Positions 1 through 8,291 of a DNA stretch of 21,178 nt are shown piece after piece. This DNA comes from Deltaproteobacteria bacterium. GTDB lineage: Bacteria; Desulfobacterota; DSM-4660; Desulfatiglandales; HGW-15. The stretch is taken from NCBI GenBank assembly GCA_016932235.1, contig JAFGDF010000200.1, forward strand, positions 1 to 21,178, in the 5' to 3' direction. Position 1 is the first letter of the stretch. Each line of letters opens with the position of its first letter. A program made the position numbers and the translations under genes. The notes beneath the pieces were generated by a model. It did no database searches. It was not told the origin of the DNA and was given only the letters and a program-made list of their open reading frames with translations.

Positions 1-72
1 TTCTGCCCGCCTGGCATGCACCTTACGCAATTATCCTGCTTCCAGGGTTTTCGCCGATAAAAAGAGTTCCAC
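1..72 (+). repeat. Partial copy of palindromic dispersed element
   Basis: Bases 1-72 align with 8479-8550, the right half of the palindromic element at 8347-8558. The first 24 bases differ at one position, and the later part keeps the order TTCGCCG then TAAAAAG then a CTCC/TTCC-type arm. The left half lies beyond the window edge, so the boundaries are unknown. It holds no gene. Confidence 0.7.
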
Positions 73-113
73 ATGCCGCGATTCCGGGAATATGATTATT
101 TAAAAATTATTAA

Positions 114-141
114 TTGTCTTTTTGGCTTAATCGGTTAAAAT
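114..141 (+). promoter_or_regulatory. Sigma-70-like promoter for glycerate kinase gene
   Basis: TTGTCT (114-119), a 16-base spacer and TAAAAT (136-141) form a plausible -35/-10 pair about 80 bases before the glycerate kinase start, in an AT-rich stretch just after the repeat. The same hexamer types occur upstream of gpgS (5122-5150), so the two convergent units could be co-expressed. Prediction by eye only. Confidence 0.5.
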
Positions 142-221
142 GAGTTCCGGGCTTTTCGACCTATAACCTTGAACCACGAGCCGTTTAACCTATGTTAACC
201 AGTTCAGGAAAGGAGGTTTCC

Positions 222-1583
222 ATGTCATCTCAGGAAAATGAAATTCTTTCCCGCATGCGTTCTCATGCCATGGAGCTATTCCATGTCTCCATTGAATCAG
301 TAGATCCGTATAAGGCCGTAAGGCGTTTTGTCAGTCTTGAAGGTGACAGAATAATCCTTGGCAGAGAAAGTAATAAAAGTATTATTTTGGACCTAGATGA
401 TTATGACTCGATCTTTCTGGTCGGGGGCGGAAAGGCAACCGCTCCGATGGCAAGGGCCATAGAGGACCTGCTTGGTGACAGGTTAAAGAAGGGGATTATA
501 AATGTTAAGTATGGATTTATTGAAAAGCTCTCTTTTACCGAGATAATCGAAGCGGATCATCCAATCCCTGATCAGAATGGAGTTAAGGGCACTTCAAAAT
601 TGCTTGGCCTGCTACAGAATGCCGGCAAAAAAGACCTGATATTTTCTCTTATCTCCGGAGGCGGTTCATCGCTGCTCCCTCAGCCTGCAGGGGGCATAAG
701 CCTTCGGGAAAAGCAGGCCGTGACAAAGGGGCTGCTTGAATGCGGGGCCAGTATTGATGAAATAAATAGTATTCGGAAACATATATCCGGCTCCAAAGGA
801 GGCCAGATGGCACGAGCGGCCTTTCCGGCCACAACGGTTAATCTTATGCTGTCGGATGTGGTTGGCGATCGGATGGATGTCATAGCCTCTGGCCCCTTTG
901 TTCCCGATATAAGCACTTTTTTGGATTGTTCCAGGATCCTGAAAAAATACGGGCTCGGAGATATTCCCGTAAGCGTAGCAGAACATCTATCAAAGGGACT
1001 TAACGGGCTCATTCCGGAGACACCAAAGCAAGGTGAAGAGATATTTAAAAAGGTTTATAATGTTATTGTCGGCAGTAATATCCTGGCCCTGGAGGCTGCG
1101 AAAAACAAGGCCGAAGACTTAGGGTATAATACCATCATCCTTTCTTCGATGATCGAGGGTGAAACAAAGGATGTTGCTCTTGTTCATTGCGGGATAGCAA
1201 AAGAGATCCTGAAGACGGGATATCCTGTCCCTCCTCCGGCATGCATTATTTCAGGAGGCGAGACTACGGTAACCATAAAGGGAAAAGGCTTAGGCGGCAG
1301 GAATCAGGAATTCTGCCTGGCTTCCGCAGCATGTATCCATGGACTGAGTCCGCGAGTCGTTATCATGAGCGCAGGAACGGATGGAAACGACGGACCGACT
1401 GATGCCGCCGGGGCGATAGTGGACCCGCTCACTAGAACAAGGGGTAAAGAAATGGGTATGGACGAGGCGGAGTACCTGCTGGAAAATGACTCGTATCATT
1501 ATTTCGATAAGCTCGGTGATTTGATCAGAAGCGGTCCGACGAATACCAATGTAATGGATGTACGGTTTATTCTGGTGCGGTAA
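222..1583 (+). CDS. Glycerate kinase, class II (MOFRL family)
   Basis: Cytoplasmic enzyme of 453 residues that phosphorylates D-glycerate with ATP. Family members (GckA/TtuD/GLYCTK type) usually make 2-phosphoglycerate, though the position is not readable from sequence. The N-terminal glycerate-kinase domain carries the glycine-rich stretches VGGGKATAPMA and SLISGGGSSLL. The C-terminal MOFRL domain carries GKGLGGRNQEF and SAGTDGNDGPTDAAG. Length is normal. The start at 222 was chosen over an in-frame ATG at 192 because AGGAGG at 211-216 is five bases from it. The stop TAA is immediately followed by the stop of the opposing glycosyltransferase gene. Context suggests it salvages glycerate released from glucosylglycerate by the GH13_18 phosphorylase at 18579-20465, or supplies phosphoglycerate for GpgS. 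Confidence 0.93.
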   Translation: MSSQENEILSRMRSHAMELFHVSIESVDPYKAVRRFVSLEGDRIILGRESNKSIILDLDDYDSIFLVGGGKATAPMARAIEDLLGDRLKKGIINVKYGFIEKLSFTEIIEADHPIPDQNGVKGTSKLLGLLQNAGKKDLIFSLISGGGSSLLPQPAGGISLREKQAVTKGLLECGASIDEINSIRKHISGSKGGQMARAAFPATTVNLMLSDVVGDRMDVIASGPFVPDISTFLDCSRILKKYGLGDIPVSVAEHLSKGLNGLIPETPKQGEEIFKKVYNVIVGSNILALEAAKNKAEDLGYNTIILSSMIEGETKDVALVHCGIAKEILKTGYPVPPPACIISGGETTVTIKGKGLGGRNQEFCLASAACIHGLSPRVVIMSAGTDGNDGPTDAAGAIVDPLTRTRGKEMGMDEAEYLLENDSYHYFDKLGDLIRSGPTNTNVMDVRFILVR

Positions 1584-2801
1584 TCAACTCTCCTGCCATC
1601 TCTGAACGAGGTACGGTTTGGTCATTTCAAAGGTCATGCAGTCATTTTCTATGGTTTCCTCAGCTTGTTGCACAGACATCTTTTCAGTCTTTCTGACAAA
1701 AGATAAGGTTTTTCCAAAATAAAGGGGGATCAGGGAATCCATTATCTCATCCCTGTTCAATATCGCTTTTTTATAGGAGATGGCCACGTCGTAGAGCAGC
1801 CTGGCCCATATGTCTGTGGGAAATGTAAAGACACTTTTTTTCATCCCTTTTATTTCAAGAAGTTTTTGATACACGTCGGGAGTCAAGATCTTTTCCCAGA
1901 TCTCTCCGTATTGCTCAAAACCGTGGTGAAAGTTGTTAAACAGCTTCTCAGTATCGGCATTCACATTAGGCGGCATCTCCATTTCTCCCAGGCCAAAGCC
2001 GTATATTGCCGTAGGCTTACTGTATTTTACATTTATCCAGAATGATTCAAAATGGCTCATCAGGGAATAGACGGTTCCAACGACCTGCCTGAACATCGTA
2101 CCAAGGGAGGAAGCGGGATCTTTTGGTCTATGTATTTTGGGCCTTCCCATGAAAGACTGGCATACCTGCGCCCCGTGATTTAAGGCGATCGTAGTCATCC
2201 AGATATCTATACCGAAATTTGCGGTCGCGTCATCCCAGATATTACTTTCCAGAAAGGCCTTGCAGAGGTTGCCGCTGAAACCGAAATCACCTCCAATCGG
2301 CTGTCTGACTCTCCTGCCATAAAGGGCTCTTGATAATGGGTATGCGATACTGTTGGTTATTGTCCCATCGTATTTATGTCTGACATAAAGAGGGGCAACA
2401 TAGGAAAAATCGTTAAATAGAGGCTCACCCAGATGCTTTATCCACTCGGGCGTAACGCTTTTAAGGTCGGCGTCCACAATAATAACGGCCTCAGCCTGAA
2501 GCTCCACAACCTTCTGAAAGAGATTTCTCAAATTATTCCCCTTGCCTTTCACACCGGGGTCTGTTGAGATATAGATCTTTGGGATATCAGTGTCTGTATT
2601 CAAAAAAGCGGATTTCGTGTCATCAGGTGAATTATTATCACAGTTTATTATTACGGATTTCTTATCAGGAAAAAATTTTGACAGGCCTTCGGTCGCTTTT
2701 TTTGTGGGGTAACTGATGGAGTCCGCCTCATTATATGAGGGAATACTAACAACAAGATCAGCTTTTTTAATATTGTAGGGATTGATTTCCCTCTCAAACA
2801 T
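1584..2801 (-). CDS. GT-A glycosyltransferase related to GpgS/MpgS
   Basis: Predicted soluble glycosyltransferase of 405 residues. It has the GT-A signature VVSIPSYNEAD near residues 17-27, the metal-binding DAD at about 110-112 (IIVDADL), QPIGGDFGFSG near 167-177, FGIDIW near 197-202 and an HRPKDP loop near 225-230. This order resembles glucosyl- and mannosyl-3-phosphoglycerate synthases (GT81/GT78), with a long helical C-terminal tail. It is the third gene of the gpgS operon and overlaps the phosphatase gene by 8 bases (ATGTTTGA). The ATG at 2801 lies 11 bases after GGGAGG; an upstream TTG at 2810 sits too close to that site. Since GpgS is already encoded at 3691-5055, this enzyme may add a second sugar to glucosyl-(phospho)glycerate, as MggA does in Petrotoga. 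Donor and acceptor cannot be read from the sequence. Confidence 0.8.
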   Translation of the reverse strand: MFEREINPYNIKKADLVVSIPSYNEADSISYPTKKATEGLSKFFPDKKSVIINCDNNSPDDTKSAFLNTDTDIPKIYISTDPGVKGKGNNLRNLFQKVVELQAEAVIIVDADLKSVTPEWIKHLGEPLFNDFSYVAPLYVRHKYDGTITNSIAYPLSRALYGRRVRQPIGGDFGFSGNLCKAFLESNIWDDATANFGIDIWMTTIALNHGAQVCQSFMGRPKIHRPKDPASSLGTMFRQVVGTVYSLMSHFESFWINVKYSKPTAIYGFGLGEMEMPPNVNADTEKLFNNFHHGFEQYGEIWEKILTPDVYQKLLEIKGMKKSVFTFPTDIWARLLYDVAISYKKAILNRDEIMDSLIPLYFGKTLSFVRKTEKMSVQQAEETIENDCMTFEMTKPYLVQRWQES

Positions 2802-3639
2802 GATTGGCAATACCTCCCTCTATTCTTTCGTTTAAGATTTCCAGAACAGCCGAGTTCCAGCCTTTAGGGCCTGGATAGGCCGTAACCTTTATTCCGGGCA
2901 TGACTTTCTCAATCTCCGGAAAACCGCGGGAAGATCGGATAAGCACAGGTTGCTCCACCTTTTTAAACATGCTGAAATCGTTCGGGCTGTCTCCGAGTGC
3001 GATGGTAAAGATATCCGGAAATATACTCCTGTATTGCAGGATTAGATAATTGACAGCGTCTCCTTTATCGTATTTCCCGTGCAGGTGATAGAAGCGTCCC
3101 CCTTCAGTTATCTTAAGCCCTCTTTTGCCTGCCGAATTATGGAGCTGATCCAGATCAGGATCATCATCCAGGATAATGAAGGGTTCATCAAACTCCCTGT
3201 CGGCGGCAATTTTCGCTTTGCCCGGGTCAAGACCTGTCAAAGCTCCGATCTCATCAGGAGTCATATCGGAAAAACCGTGAATGCCCATGCCAAGCTCCTC
3301 GCGTATCTCCCTGAGGGCTTTTAGGACCGTTTCATGGGGAACGCCTAATGTGTATTTCCATAAACCATCCGTGAAAACGGCTGTCTGCGGTATGGGCTGG
3401 ATCTTCATATCCGGGAAAAAAATTCCTCCGCCATTTTCAGAAATAAATGGGGCGGAAAGACCGATATCCCGCCTGATGATCTCCATCTCGTTCCTGGTTT
3501 TACTGGAGACCAATACTATCGGGATACGATATCTCCGGCAGAGATCGATGGAGTTTTTGGCTTCGTCCCAACTGTAGGATACATGATCAAGCAGACTTCC
3601 ATCAAGATCAGAGAATATTAAAGCAGCAGGAAAATTCAT
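2794..3639 (-). CDS. Mannosyl/glucosyl-3-phosphoglycerate phosphatase (HAD-IIB)
   Basis: HAD-superfamily phosphatase of 281 residues, matching the MpgP family in length and motif order. Motif I is FSDLDGSLLD with the nucleophile and acid aspartates at 11 and 13. Motif II is VLVSSKTR near 42-49. SENGGGIFFP lies at 67-76, REFDEPF at 148-154, KYDKGDAV at 189-196 and motif IV GDSPNDFSMF at 216-225. Known relatives remove the 3-phosphate from mannosyl- or glucosyl-3-phosphoglycerate in the cytoplasm. It lies 51 bases downstream of gpgS and overlaps the next glycosyltransferase gene, so the three are probably one transcript. The ribosome binding site before ATG 3639 is weak, which suggests modest translation or dependence on readthrough. 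Substrate choice between glucosyl, mannosyl and mannosylglucosyl forms is undecided; the gpgS neighbour favours glucosyl-type. Confidence 0.88.
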   Translation of the reverse strand: MNFPAALIFSDLDGSLLDHVSYSWDEAKNSIDLCRRYRIPIVLVSSKTRNEMEIIRRDIGLSAPFISENGGGIFFPDMKIQPIPQTAVFTDGLWKYTLGVPHETVLKALREIREELGMGIHGFSDMTPDEIGALTGLDPGKAKIAADREFDEPFIILDDDPDLDQLHNSAGKRGLKITEGGRFYHLHGKYDKGDAVNYLILQYRSIFPDIFTIALGDSPNDFSMFKKVEQPVLIRSSRGFPEIEKVMPGIKVTAYPGPKGWNSAVLEILNERIEGGIANHV

Positions 3640-3690
3640 TTTAGAATATGATATATGTTAGATATTTACAGGACAGGGTCCGGCAGGCTC

Positions 3691-5055
3691 CTATACAAAT
3701 AGTCTTTTTTCCGCTTCAACCACCTCGATGAGGTCGTAGAAGATGCGAGGGAGTTTATTAGATACCCTTTCCCATGAAACTGTCGTTGGTGTCTCAAAAA
3801 TCTTTTTCTGTGTTTTATTCTCAACAGCCAGTATCGTTTGAGCCAGGTCATTTTCCAGATAAGGCCTGAATTCCGGATTACTGTTTACAAACCTCAAAAA
3901 CTTTTCAGTAATCTTATAAGGGGAAGTGAGCTGATCACCAGCGCTGATGATGGAATTTCTGAACACTTCTTTGACCATATATTCTTCGGCGTCTCGATCA
4001 TATGAGAGGTTACTGAAACTTGAATCATCAGAATATTTTTTTATATGTTCTTCGGCGACGGCCTGATAGGTAATAGAAAGATCCCTGAAAAAAGTGTCGG
4101 AAATTTCCAGCCCTTCCTCTATAACCAGCGCGTTCATAAGCGTGGTAACAATGTCTATGGCCATGCGGTAAAGTCCGCCGGTCTGGTCTCCGGAGGAAAC
4201 CTCCTGGTGTTTATGGTCAAAGGGATCCCTGGTAAACATTACCTGGGCTATGGAGGATGCCTTTCTGAATACTTCAATGAGGGTGAAAATCTCAACTCCC
4301 CAGTTTGTAGCGAAGCGCATTTTTTTAAGAAGATCCGTGTGGAAGGCGACTTCGCCGGAGAGCTGATAACTGAATCCCAGGAGGAAATCTATCAAGCGAA
4401 GCATCTTATCTTCCTTGCTCTCCGTGAATTTTCTTTTCAGTGAGAGCAGCAGGGGATCAAGCAGCAGTCTCTTTACCCTGCCATACATGGCATTGCCCAT
4501 GATACGGGAGTAGTAAGCCTTGGCGAAGTCGTAATTAAGCACAACAACGGGGTATAAAAGCCTTTCCAGCTGATCTTTCTTAAAGGTCTTGATATCGGCA
4601 TCTATTAAGGCTATGGACTCAGCGCCGAGGGCTATAGCGATGCCGAAGCTCAGAAACATGTTTTTGCCCTTCCCTGGCTCGTGAAAATCAAATCCGGCAT
4701 CTATAAGCTGCTGATATATACTGCTAACCCCCGGACCACTGTTCCATTGAATAATATAGTTTCTGATCCTGTATTTCTTAATCAGATTCCTGAGCTGAAG
4801 AGCCTCCTCTTCGGTTGCACTGTCCAGGCCGAAGATTATCTGTGAAAGGTATGTAACATCTTTCAACTGCCTGAGTATGTTTTCAAACACGGGACGGTTT
4901 TCAGGGTTGGTATATTCGCTTGAAAGGAGCGGAATAATCAGCACGGTCTTTTTCCATCTGGAATGCAGCCTTAGTTGCGACCTTAAATGCCTGCGATCCT
5001 GTTTGAGGATATGGAAGGTTGTTATCTGGCTCTGCTTTTGTGAGAAATCGGAAAT
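3691..5055 (-). CDS. gpgS: Glucosyl-3-phosphoglycerate synthase, probable ATT start
   Basis: GT81-type glycosyltransferase (454 residues from ATT 5055) that should transfer glucose from NDP-glucose to 3-phosphoglycerate, the first step of glucosylglycerate synthesis. Visible landmarks are ITTFHIL near 11-17, VLIIPLLSSEY near 38-48, EPGKGKNMFLSFG near 126-138, the metal-binding IDADI at 151-155, QLSGEVAF near 231-238, NWGVEIFTL near 251-259 and FDHKHQ near 279-284. The strand has a stop at 5070-5068. The only well-placed ribosome binding site (AAGGAGG, 5069-5063) sits seven bases before ATT at 5055. The first ATG/GTG/TTG-type start is GTG at 4944, which would delete 37 residues including the ITT-FH segment I remember as typical of this family. 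First gene of a three-gene operon with its own promoter at 5122-5150. Confidence 0.85.
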   Translation of the reverse strand: MSDFSQKQSQITTFHILKQDRRHLRSQLRLHSRWKKTVLIIPLLSSEYTNPENRPVFENILRQLKDVTYLSQIIFGLDSATEEEALQLRNLIKKYRIRNYIIQWNSGPGVSSIYQQLIDAGFDFHEPGKGKNMFLSFGIAIALGAESIALIDADIKTFKKDQLERLLYPVVVLNYDFAKAYYSRIMGNAMYGRVKRLLLDPLLLSLKRKFTESKEDKMLRLIDFLLGFSYQLSGEVAFHTDLLKKMRFATNWGVEIFTLIEVFRKASSIAQVMFTRDPFDHKHQEVSSGDQTGGLYRMAIDIVTTLMNALVIEEGLEISDTFFRDLSITYQAVAEEHIKKYSDDSSFSNLSYDRDAEEYMVKEVFRNSIISAGDQLTSPYKITEKFLRFVNSNPEFRPYLENDLAQTILAVENKTQKKIFETPTTVSWERVSNKLPRIFYDLIEVVEAEKRLFV

Positions 5056-5069
5056 GGCGTTGCCTCCTT
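5053..5069 (-). promoter_or_regulatory. gpgS ribosome binding site and ATT initiation codon
   Basis: Read on the minus strand, AAGGAGG (5069-5063) is followed by seven bases and ATT (5055-5053). The frame is closed upstream by TAA at 5070-5068 and no ATG, GTG or TTG is available until 4944. ATT initiation is known for E. coli infC and pcnB, where it limits expression. A sequencing error or mutation from ATG would look the same. Confidence 0.6.
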
Positions 5070-5121
5070 ATTTGAAAGTTAAGGAAAAGGATACTTACAT
5101 TTGATTTGTTTAGTGATTTTC

Positions 5122-5150
5122 ATTTTACACTATTAATATAAAAATGACAA
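5122..5150 (-). promoter_or_regulatory. Sigma-70-like promoter for the gpgS operon
   Basis: On the minus strand TTGTCA (5150-5145), a 17-base spacer and TAAAAT (5127-5122) give a near-consensus promoter. Transcription would begin around 5115, leaving a leader of about 60 bases before the ATT start of gpgS. The flanks are strongly AT-rich. No operator repeat is obvious. Confidence 0.65.
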
Positions 5151-5359
5151 GGCATTGCTGTCCAAGAAAAATTCATATCCGTTTTTGCAGCAAATAAATA
5201 GAGTGTGTTGGAGCACGATTTTCATTTATTGATGACGTCCTGATGATGAATATATCAACAAAATCCGGAAAGGACATTACGGATGAGAAAATCATACTGC
5301 TATGTTTCTTTATGCAATTTCCTAACCGGGCATTAGTGGTGGATTTTAGGACAGGATGG
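5151..5359. other. Intergenic: possible mobile-element remnant
   Basis: This part of the ruvB-gpgS gap has no recognisable gene. It contains the 18-base motif at 5312-5329 (reverse complement begins CCGGTTAGGAAATTGCAT) that recurs at 14975-15017 and in looser form at 11934-11950. An imperfect partner, CCGGAAAGGA, lies at 5265-5274. A 41-codon minus-strand frame (about 5297-5173) follows the motif, as coding sequence follows an insertion-sequence end, but I do not recognise the peptide. It may be the decayed end of an insertion sequence. Confidence 0.35.
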
Positions 5360-6397
5360 TTAAAAAAGGCTTTTTTGAGGCTTATCCTGAGTGTTATTAA
5401 TCCTGATATTAAAATGCCTGTAGGCAAGTTCGGTAGCGATCCTTCCTCTCGGGGTTCTCTTGATATACCCTTTCTGGATCAAAAACGGCTCATAAACATC
5501 CTCCAGAGTGTCTTTCTCCTCGCACACGGCGGCGGATAATGTATCCAGACCGATTGGGCCTCCGCTGAATTTATTGATGATCGTGAGCATAATATGACGG
5601 TCCATCCTGTCCAGTCCCTGTTCATCCACATCCAGCATTTCCAGCGCATGCATTGCTATGTCCCGGGATATCACCCCGTCCCCCTCCACCTGGGCGTAGT
5701 CCCGCACCCGTCGTAAGATCCTGTTCGCGACTCTTGGCGTTCCCCTGGCTCTTCTGGCAATTTCAAAAGCGCCGTCGTCATTTATAGGTATCTCCAGGAT
5801 TTCCGCTGATCGAGTAATAATCTGCTTGAGTTCTTCAGGTTTATAAAAATCGACCCTCAGAATAACGCCGAAGCGATCCCTGAGAGGAGGAGTGAGAAGC
5901 CCTGTCCGGGTGGTCGCGCCGACAAGTGTGAAGGGGGGAAGAGGGATCTTCATTGTCCGGGCGGACGGACCCTGGCCTATGATAAGGTCCAGCTGGAAGT
6001 CTTCCATCGCGGGGTATAATATTTCTTCCACCACATGGTTGAGGCGGTGGACCTCGTCTATAAAAAGCACATCTCGCGGCTGAAGGCTGGTTAGTATTGC
6101 TGCGAGATCTCCCGGTCTTTCCACCACAGGGCCGGAGGTGCTGTTGATGTTTACTCCCAGCTCGTTTGCGATAATATGGGCGAGAGATGTCTTGCCAAGT
6201 CCCGGCGAACCGTGAAAAAGCACGTGATCAAGGGCATCGGAGCGGCCTTTAGCCGCGTCAATAAAAACCCTGAGGTTCCTTTTCACTTCTTCCTGTCCGA
6301 CGTATTCGGAAAGGCTTCTGGGTCTTAAGCTGATTTCCTGAGGAATTTCGTCAAGATCAGGTTCAGCGGAGATTATCCTGTCTTTATTCTCTTCCAT
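5360..6397 (-). CDS. ruvB: Holliday junction branch migration ATPase RuvB
   Basis: AAA+ motor of the RuvABC resolvasome, 345 residues. It pumps DNA through the RuvA-bound Holliday junction during recombinational repair. Walker A GSPGLGKT is at 63-70, Walker B LFIDEVHR at 111-118, sensor 1 VGATTRTG at 159-166 and the arginine-finger segment PLRDRFG at 171-177, followed by a C-terminal winged-helix domain. Length is typical. It is the last gene of yebC-ruvC-ruvA-ruvB, 19 bases after ruvA; a GGGAG element lies about 13 bases before the ATG. The N-terminal 25 residues, including the SLRPRSL stretch, are as expected, so the start is secure. Confidence 0.98.
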   Translation of the reverse strand: MEENKDRIISAEPDLDEIPQEISLRPRSLSEYVGQEEVKRNLRVFIDAAKGRSDALDHVLFHGSPGLGKTSLAHIIANELGVNINSTSGPVVERPGDLAAILTSLQPRDVLFIDEVHRLNHVVEEILYPAMEDFQLDLIIGQGPSARTMKIPLPPFTLVGATTRTGLLTPPLRDRFGVILRVDFYKPEELKQIITRSAEILEIPINDDGAFEIARRARGTPRVANRILRRVRDYAQVEGDGVISRDIAMHALEMLDVDEQGLDRMDRHIMLTIINKFSGGPIGLDTLSAAVCEEKDTLEDVYEPFLIQKGYIKRTPRGRIATELAYRHFNIRINNTQDKPQKSLF

Positions 6398-6416
6398 TTA
6401 TTGCTGTTTCACTCCC

Positions 6417-7019
6417 TCAAGCGAGTAATTTCAGTGCCTCCTTGATCAAACCTTCGAGGTTTTTCTCTTTTATTGAAGAGAACGCTTTTTCCACGGCCTG
6501 TCTGGCCGGTTTTTGGGAATAGCCAAGGTTTAGCAATGCGGAAAGGGCGTCATCGAATATTATTTTGTCCGCATCGCAGGCTGCCTGCGCCGGCGGGAGG
6601 TCTATATCGGCAGTGATTTTCGAAGCTTTCTCTTTTAACTCAAGGGCGATCCTCTCGGAGGTCTTTCTTCCTACTCCGGGTATAGCATTTAATCTTGCGG
6701 AGTCTCCGGTCACTATTGCCTTCAAAAGCTCATCAGGCCCGATGCCGGACAGGATATTAACAGCGAGTTTCGGGCCGATGCCTGAAACAGATATGAGCAG
6801 TTTGAATATCTCCTTCTCGATGCTTGAATGAAAGCCGAACAGCAAGAGGACATCTTCCCTTACATGGGTATAGATGTGAAGGCTGACCGTTTCATCTTCG
6901 GCAGGGAGGCAGTAAAATGTTGAGAGAGGGGCAATAACCTCAAAACCGACACCGCAGATATCAACTATTATTGATCCTGGGGTCTTTTTCAATAATGTGC
7001 CTTTCAGATGCGCGATCAC
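6417..7019 (-). CDS. ruvA: Holliday junction binding protein RuvA
   Basis: Tetrameric junction-binding subunit (200 residues) that holds the Holliday junction open and loads RuvB. An N-terminal OB-fold domain carries the acidic pin residues E55 and D56 (THVREDVLLL), at the same positions as in E. coli. Two helix-hairpin-helix motifs follow: VSGIGPKLAVNIL at 78-90 and IPGVGRKTSERIA at 113-125. The C-terminal domain III that contacts RuvB is present at 155-200. It lies 10 bases downstream of ruvC, so the two are almost certainly cotranscribed. Confidence 0.98.
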   Translation of the reverse strand: MIAHLKGTLLKKTPGSIIVDICGVGFEVIAPLSTFYCLPAEDETVSLHIYTHVREDVLLLFGFHSSIEKEIFKLLISVSGIGPKLAVNILSGIGPDELLKAIVTGDSARLNAIPGVGRKTSERIALELKEKASKITADIDLPPAQAACDADKIIFDDALSALLNLGYSQKPARQAVEKAFSSIKEKNLEGLIKEALKLLA

Positions 7020-7029
7020 TTCCTGTGCC

Positions 7030-7509
7030 TTATCCCTTTTCGAGTCTCATCCAGTTGAGATGGCAGATGGCTGTTGCCAGAGCGTCGGATGTGTCCGGAT
7101 CAAACCTGTTTTTTAGTTTAAGTAAGACCTGTACCATGGACCGGACCTGTTCTTTCGATGCCCGGCCATAACCCACGACCGATTTTTTGATCTCTAAAGG
7201 ACTATATTCAAATACCTTGACCCCGCAATGAACAGCGGCTATCAGCGCCGCGCCTCTGGCGTGGCCGAGCTTCATGGAGCTCTTGACGTTTTTCGCGAAA
7301 AAGACATCCTCTATGGCCATCTCTCCCGGTCGGGACTGATCGATTATGTCCACCATGGACTGAAAAATACTATGGATCCTTTCATAGAACGGTTTCGTTT
7401 CCGCCAGCCTGATACTGCCCGCGCGGACAAAGGAGAGCCGGTTATCCCTTTTCTCGACCAGCCCATATCCTGTTATCCTGGAGCCAGGATCAACTCCAAG
7501 CACCAGCAT
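7030..7509 (-). CDS. ruvC: Holliday junction resolvase RuvC
   Basis: Endonuclease of 159 residues that cuts symmetric strands of the Holliday junction. The RNase H-like fold is marked by the acidic residues D7 (LGVDPGS), E67 (MAIEDVFF), D139 and D142 (PDTSDALATAICH), all present. The start codon shares one base with the yebC stop (TGATG), and GGAGG lies ten bases before the ATG inside yebC, which indicates translational coupling. Slightly shorter than E. coli RuvC at the C terminus, within the family's range. Confidence 0.98.
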   Translation of the reverse strand: MLVLGVDPGSRITGYGLVEKRDNRLSFVRAGSIRLAETKPFYERIHSIFQSMVDIIDQSRPGEMAIEDVFFAKNVKSSMKLGHARGAALIAAVHCGVKVFEYSPLEIKKSVVGYGRASKEQVRSMVQVLLKLKNRFDPDTSDALATAICHLNWMRLEKG

Positions 7510-8255
7510 CAGCCGATCGCCTCCATGATCTCTTCAGGGATGTCGAAATTGGCGTAGACATGGTTTACGTCATCGTTATCTTCAAGGGCCTCCATCAGCT
7601 TTATCATCTGTTCGGCTTTTTTCCCATCGAGTTTCACAGTGTTTTGCGGTACCATGCTGACTTCCGCCAGAGTGTATCTCAAATCCTCTTTATCAAAAGC
7701 ATCTTTCACTCTTTCAAGATTAGACGGGGGTATGATAACCTCGAATTCCGTTTCCTCTTCATTAACATCATCCGCACCGGCATCAAGGGCAATTTCAATG
7801 AGTTTTTCTTCATCAACCTTGTCCTTTTCAAGTATTATCATACCTTTTTTATCAAACATCCACGCCACGCATCCAGGTTCTCCGAGGTTTCCACCGTGCC
7901 GGTCCATTATATGTTTCAGATCTGCCACCGTCCTTTTTTTATTATCCGTAAGACATTCAACAAGCAGGGCAACTCCGCCCGGACCATATCCCTCATAGGA
8001 TATTTCCTCGTATGATACCCCTTCAAGTTCCCCTGTGCCTTTTTTTATTGCCCGCTCGATGTTGTCTTTGGGCATGTTTTCAGCTTTAGCGGCATAGATT
8101 GCGGTCCTGAGTCGCGGATTCCCGTCAGGGTCTCCCCCTCCGAGACGGGCGGCAACGGTTATCTCCTTTATGAGTTTTGTAAATATCTTTCCCCTTCTCG
8201 CATCAGCAGCGCCTTTTTTATGTTTTATAGAACTCCATTTTGAATGTCCTGACAT
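7509..8255 (-). CDS. yebC: YebC/PmpR family protein (TACO1-like)
   Basis: 248-residue member of the YebC family. The family has been described as transcriptional regulators and, more recently, as ribosome-associated factors that help translate proline-rich stretches. The N-terminal signature [15 protein letters not shown] is intact, followed by [16 protein letters not shown] and the acidic middle and C-terminal domains. A strong ribosome binding site, AGGAGG with a six-base spacer, fixes the start. First gene of the yebC-ruvCAB operon, a very common arrangement. Its upstream sequence is the dispersed repeat at 8292-8620, so its promoter must lie in or next to that repeat. Confidence 0.97.
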   Translation of the reverse strand: MSGHSKWSSIKHKKGAADARRGKIFTKLIKEITVAARLGGGDPDGNPRLRTAIYAAKAENMPKDNIERAIKKGTGELEGVSYEEISYEGYGPGGVALLVECLTDNKKRTVADLKHIMDRHGGNLGEPGCVAWMFDKKGMIILEKDKVDEEKLIEIALDAGADDVNEEETEFEVIIPPSNLERVKDAFDKEDLRYTLAEVSMVPQNTVKLDGKKAEQMIKLMEALEDNDDVNHVYANFDIPEEIMEAIG

Positions 8256-8291
8256 TTGTCACCTCCTGATTTAGCGGATTTTGACGGTTTA

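Noticed and set aside
5362..5376. AAAAAAGGCTTTTTT palindrome at the ruvB stop as terminator
   Set aside because: The stem is only A/T with a two- to three-base GC centre and no real loop, and overlaps the last codons; too weak to call.
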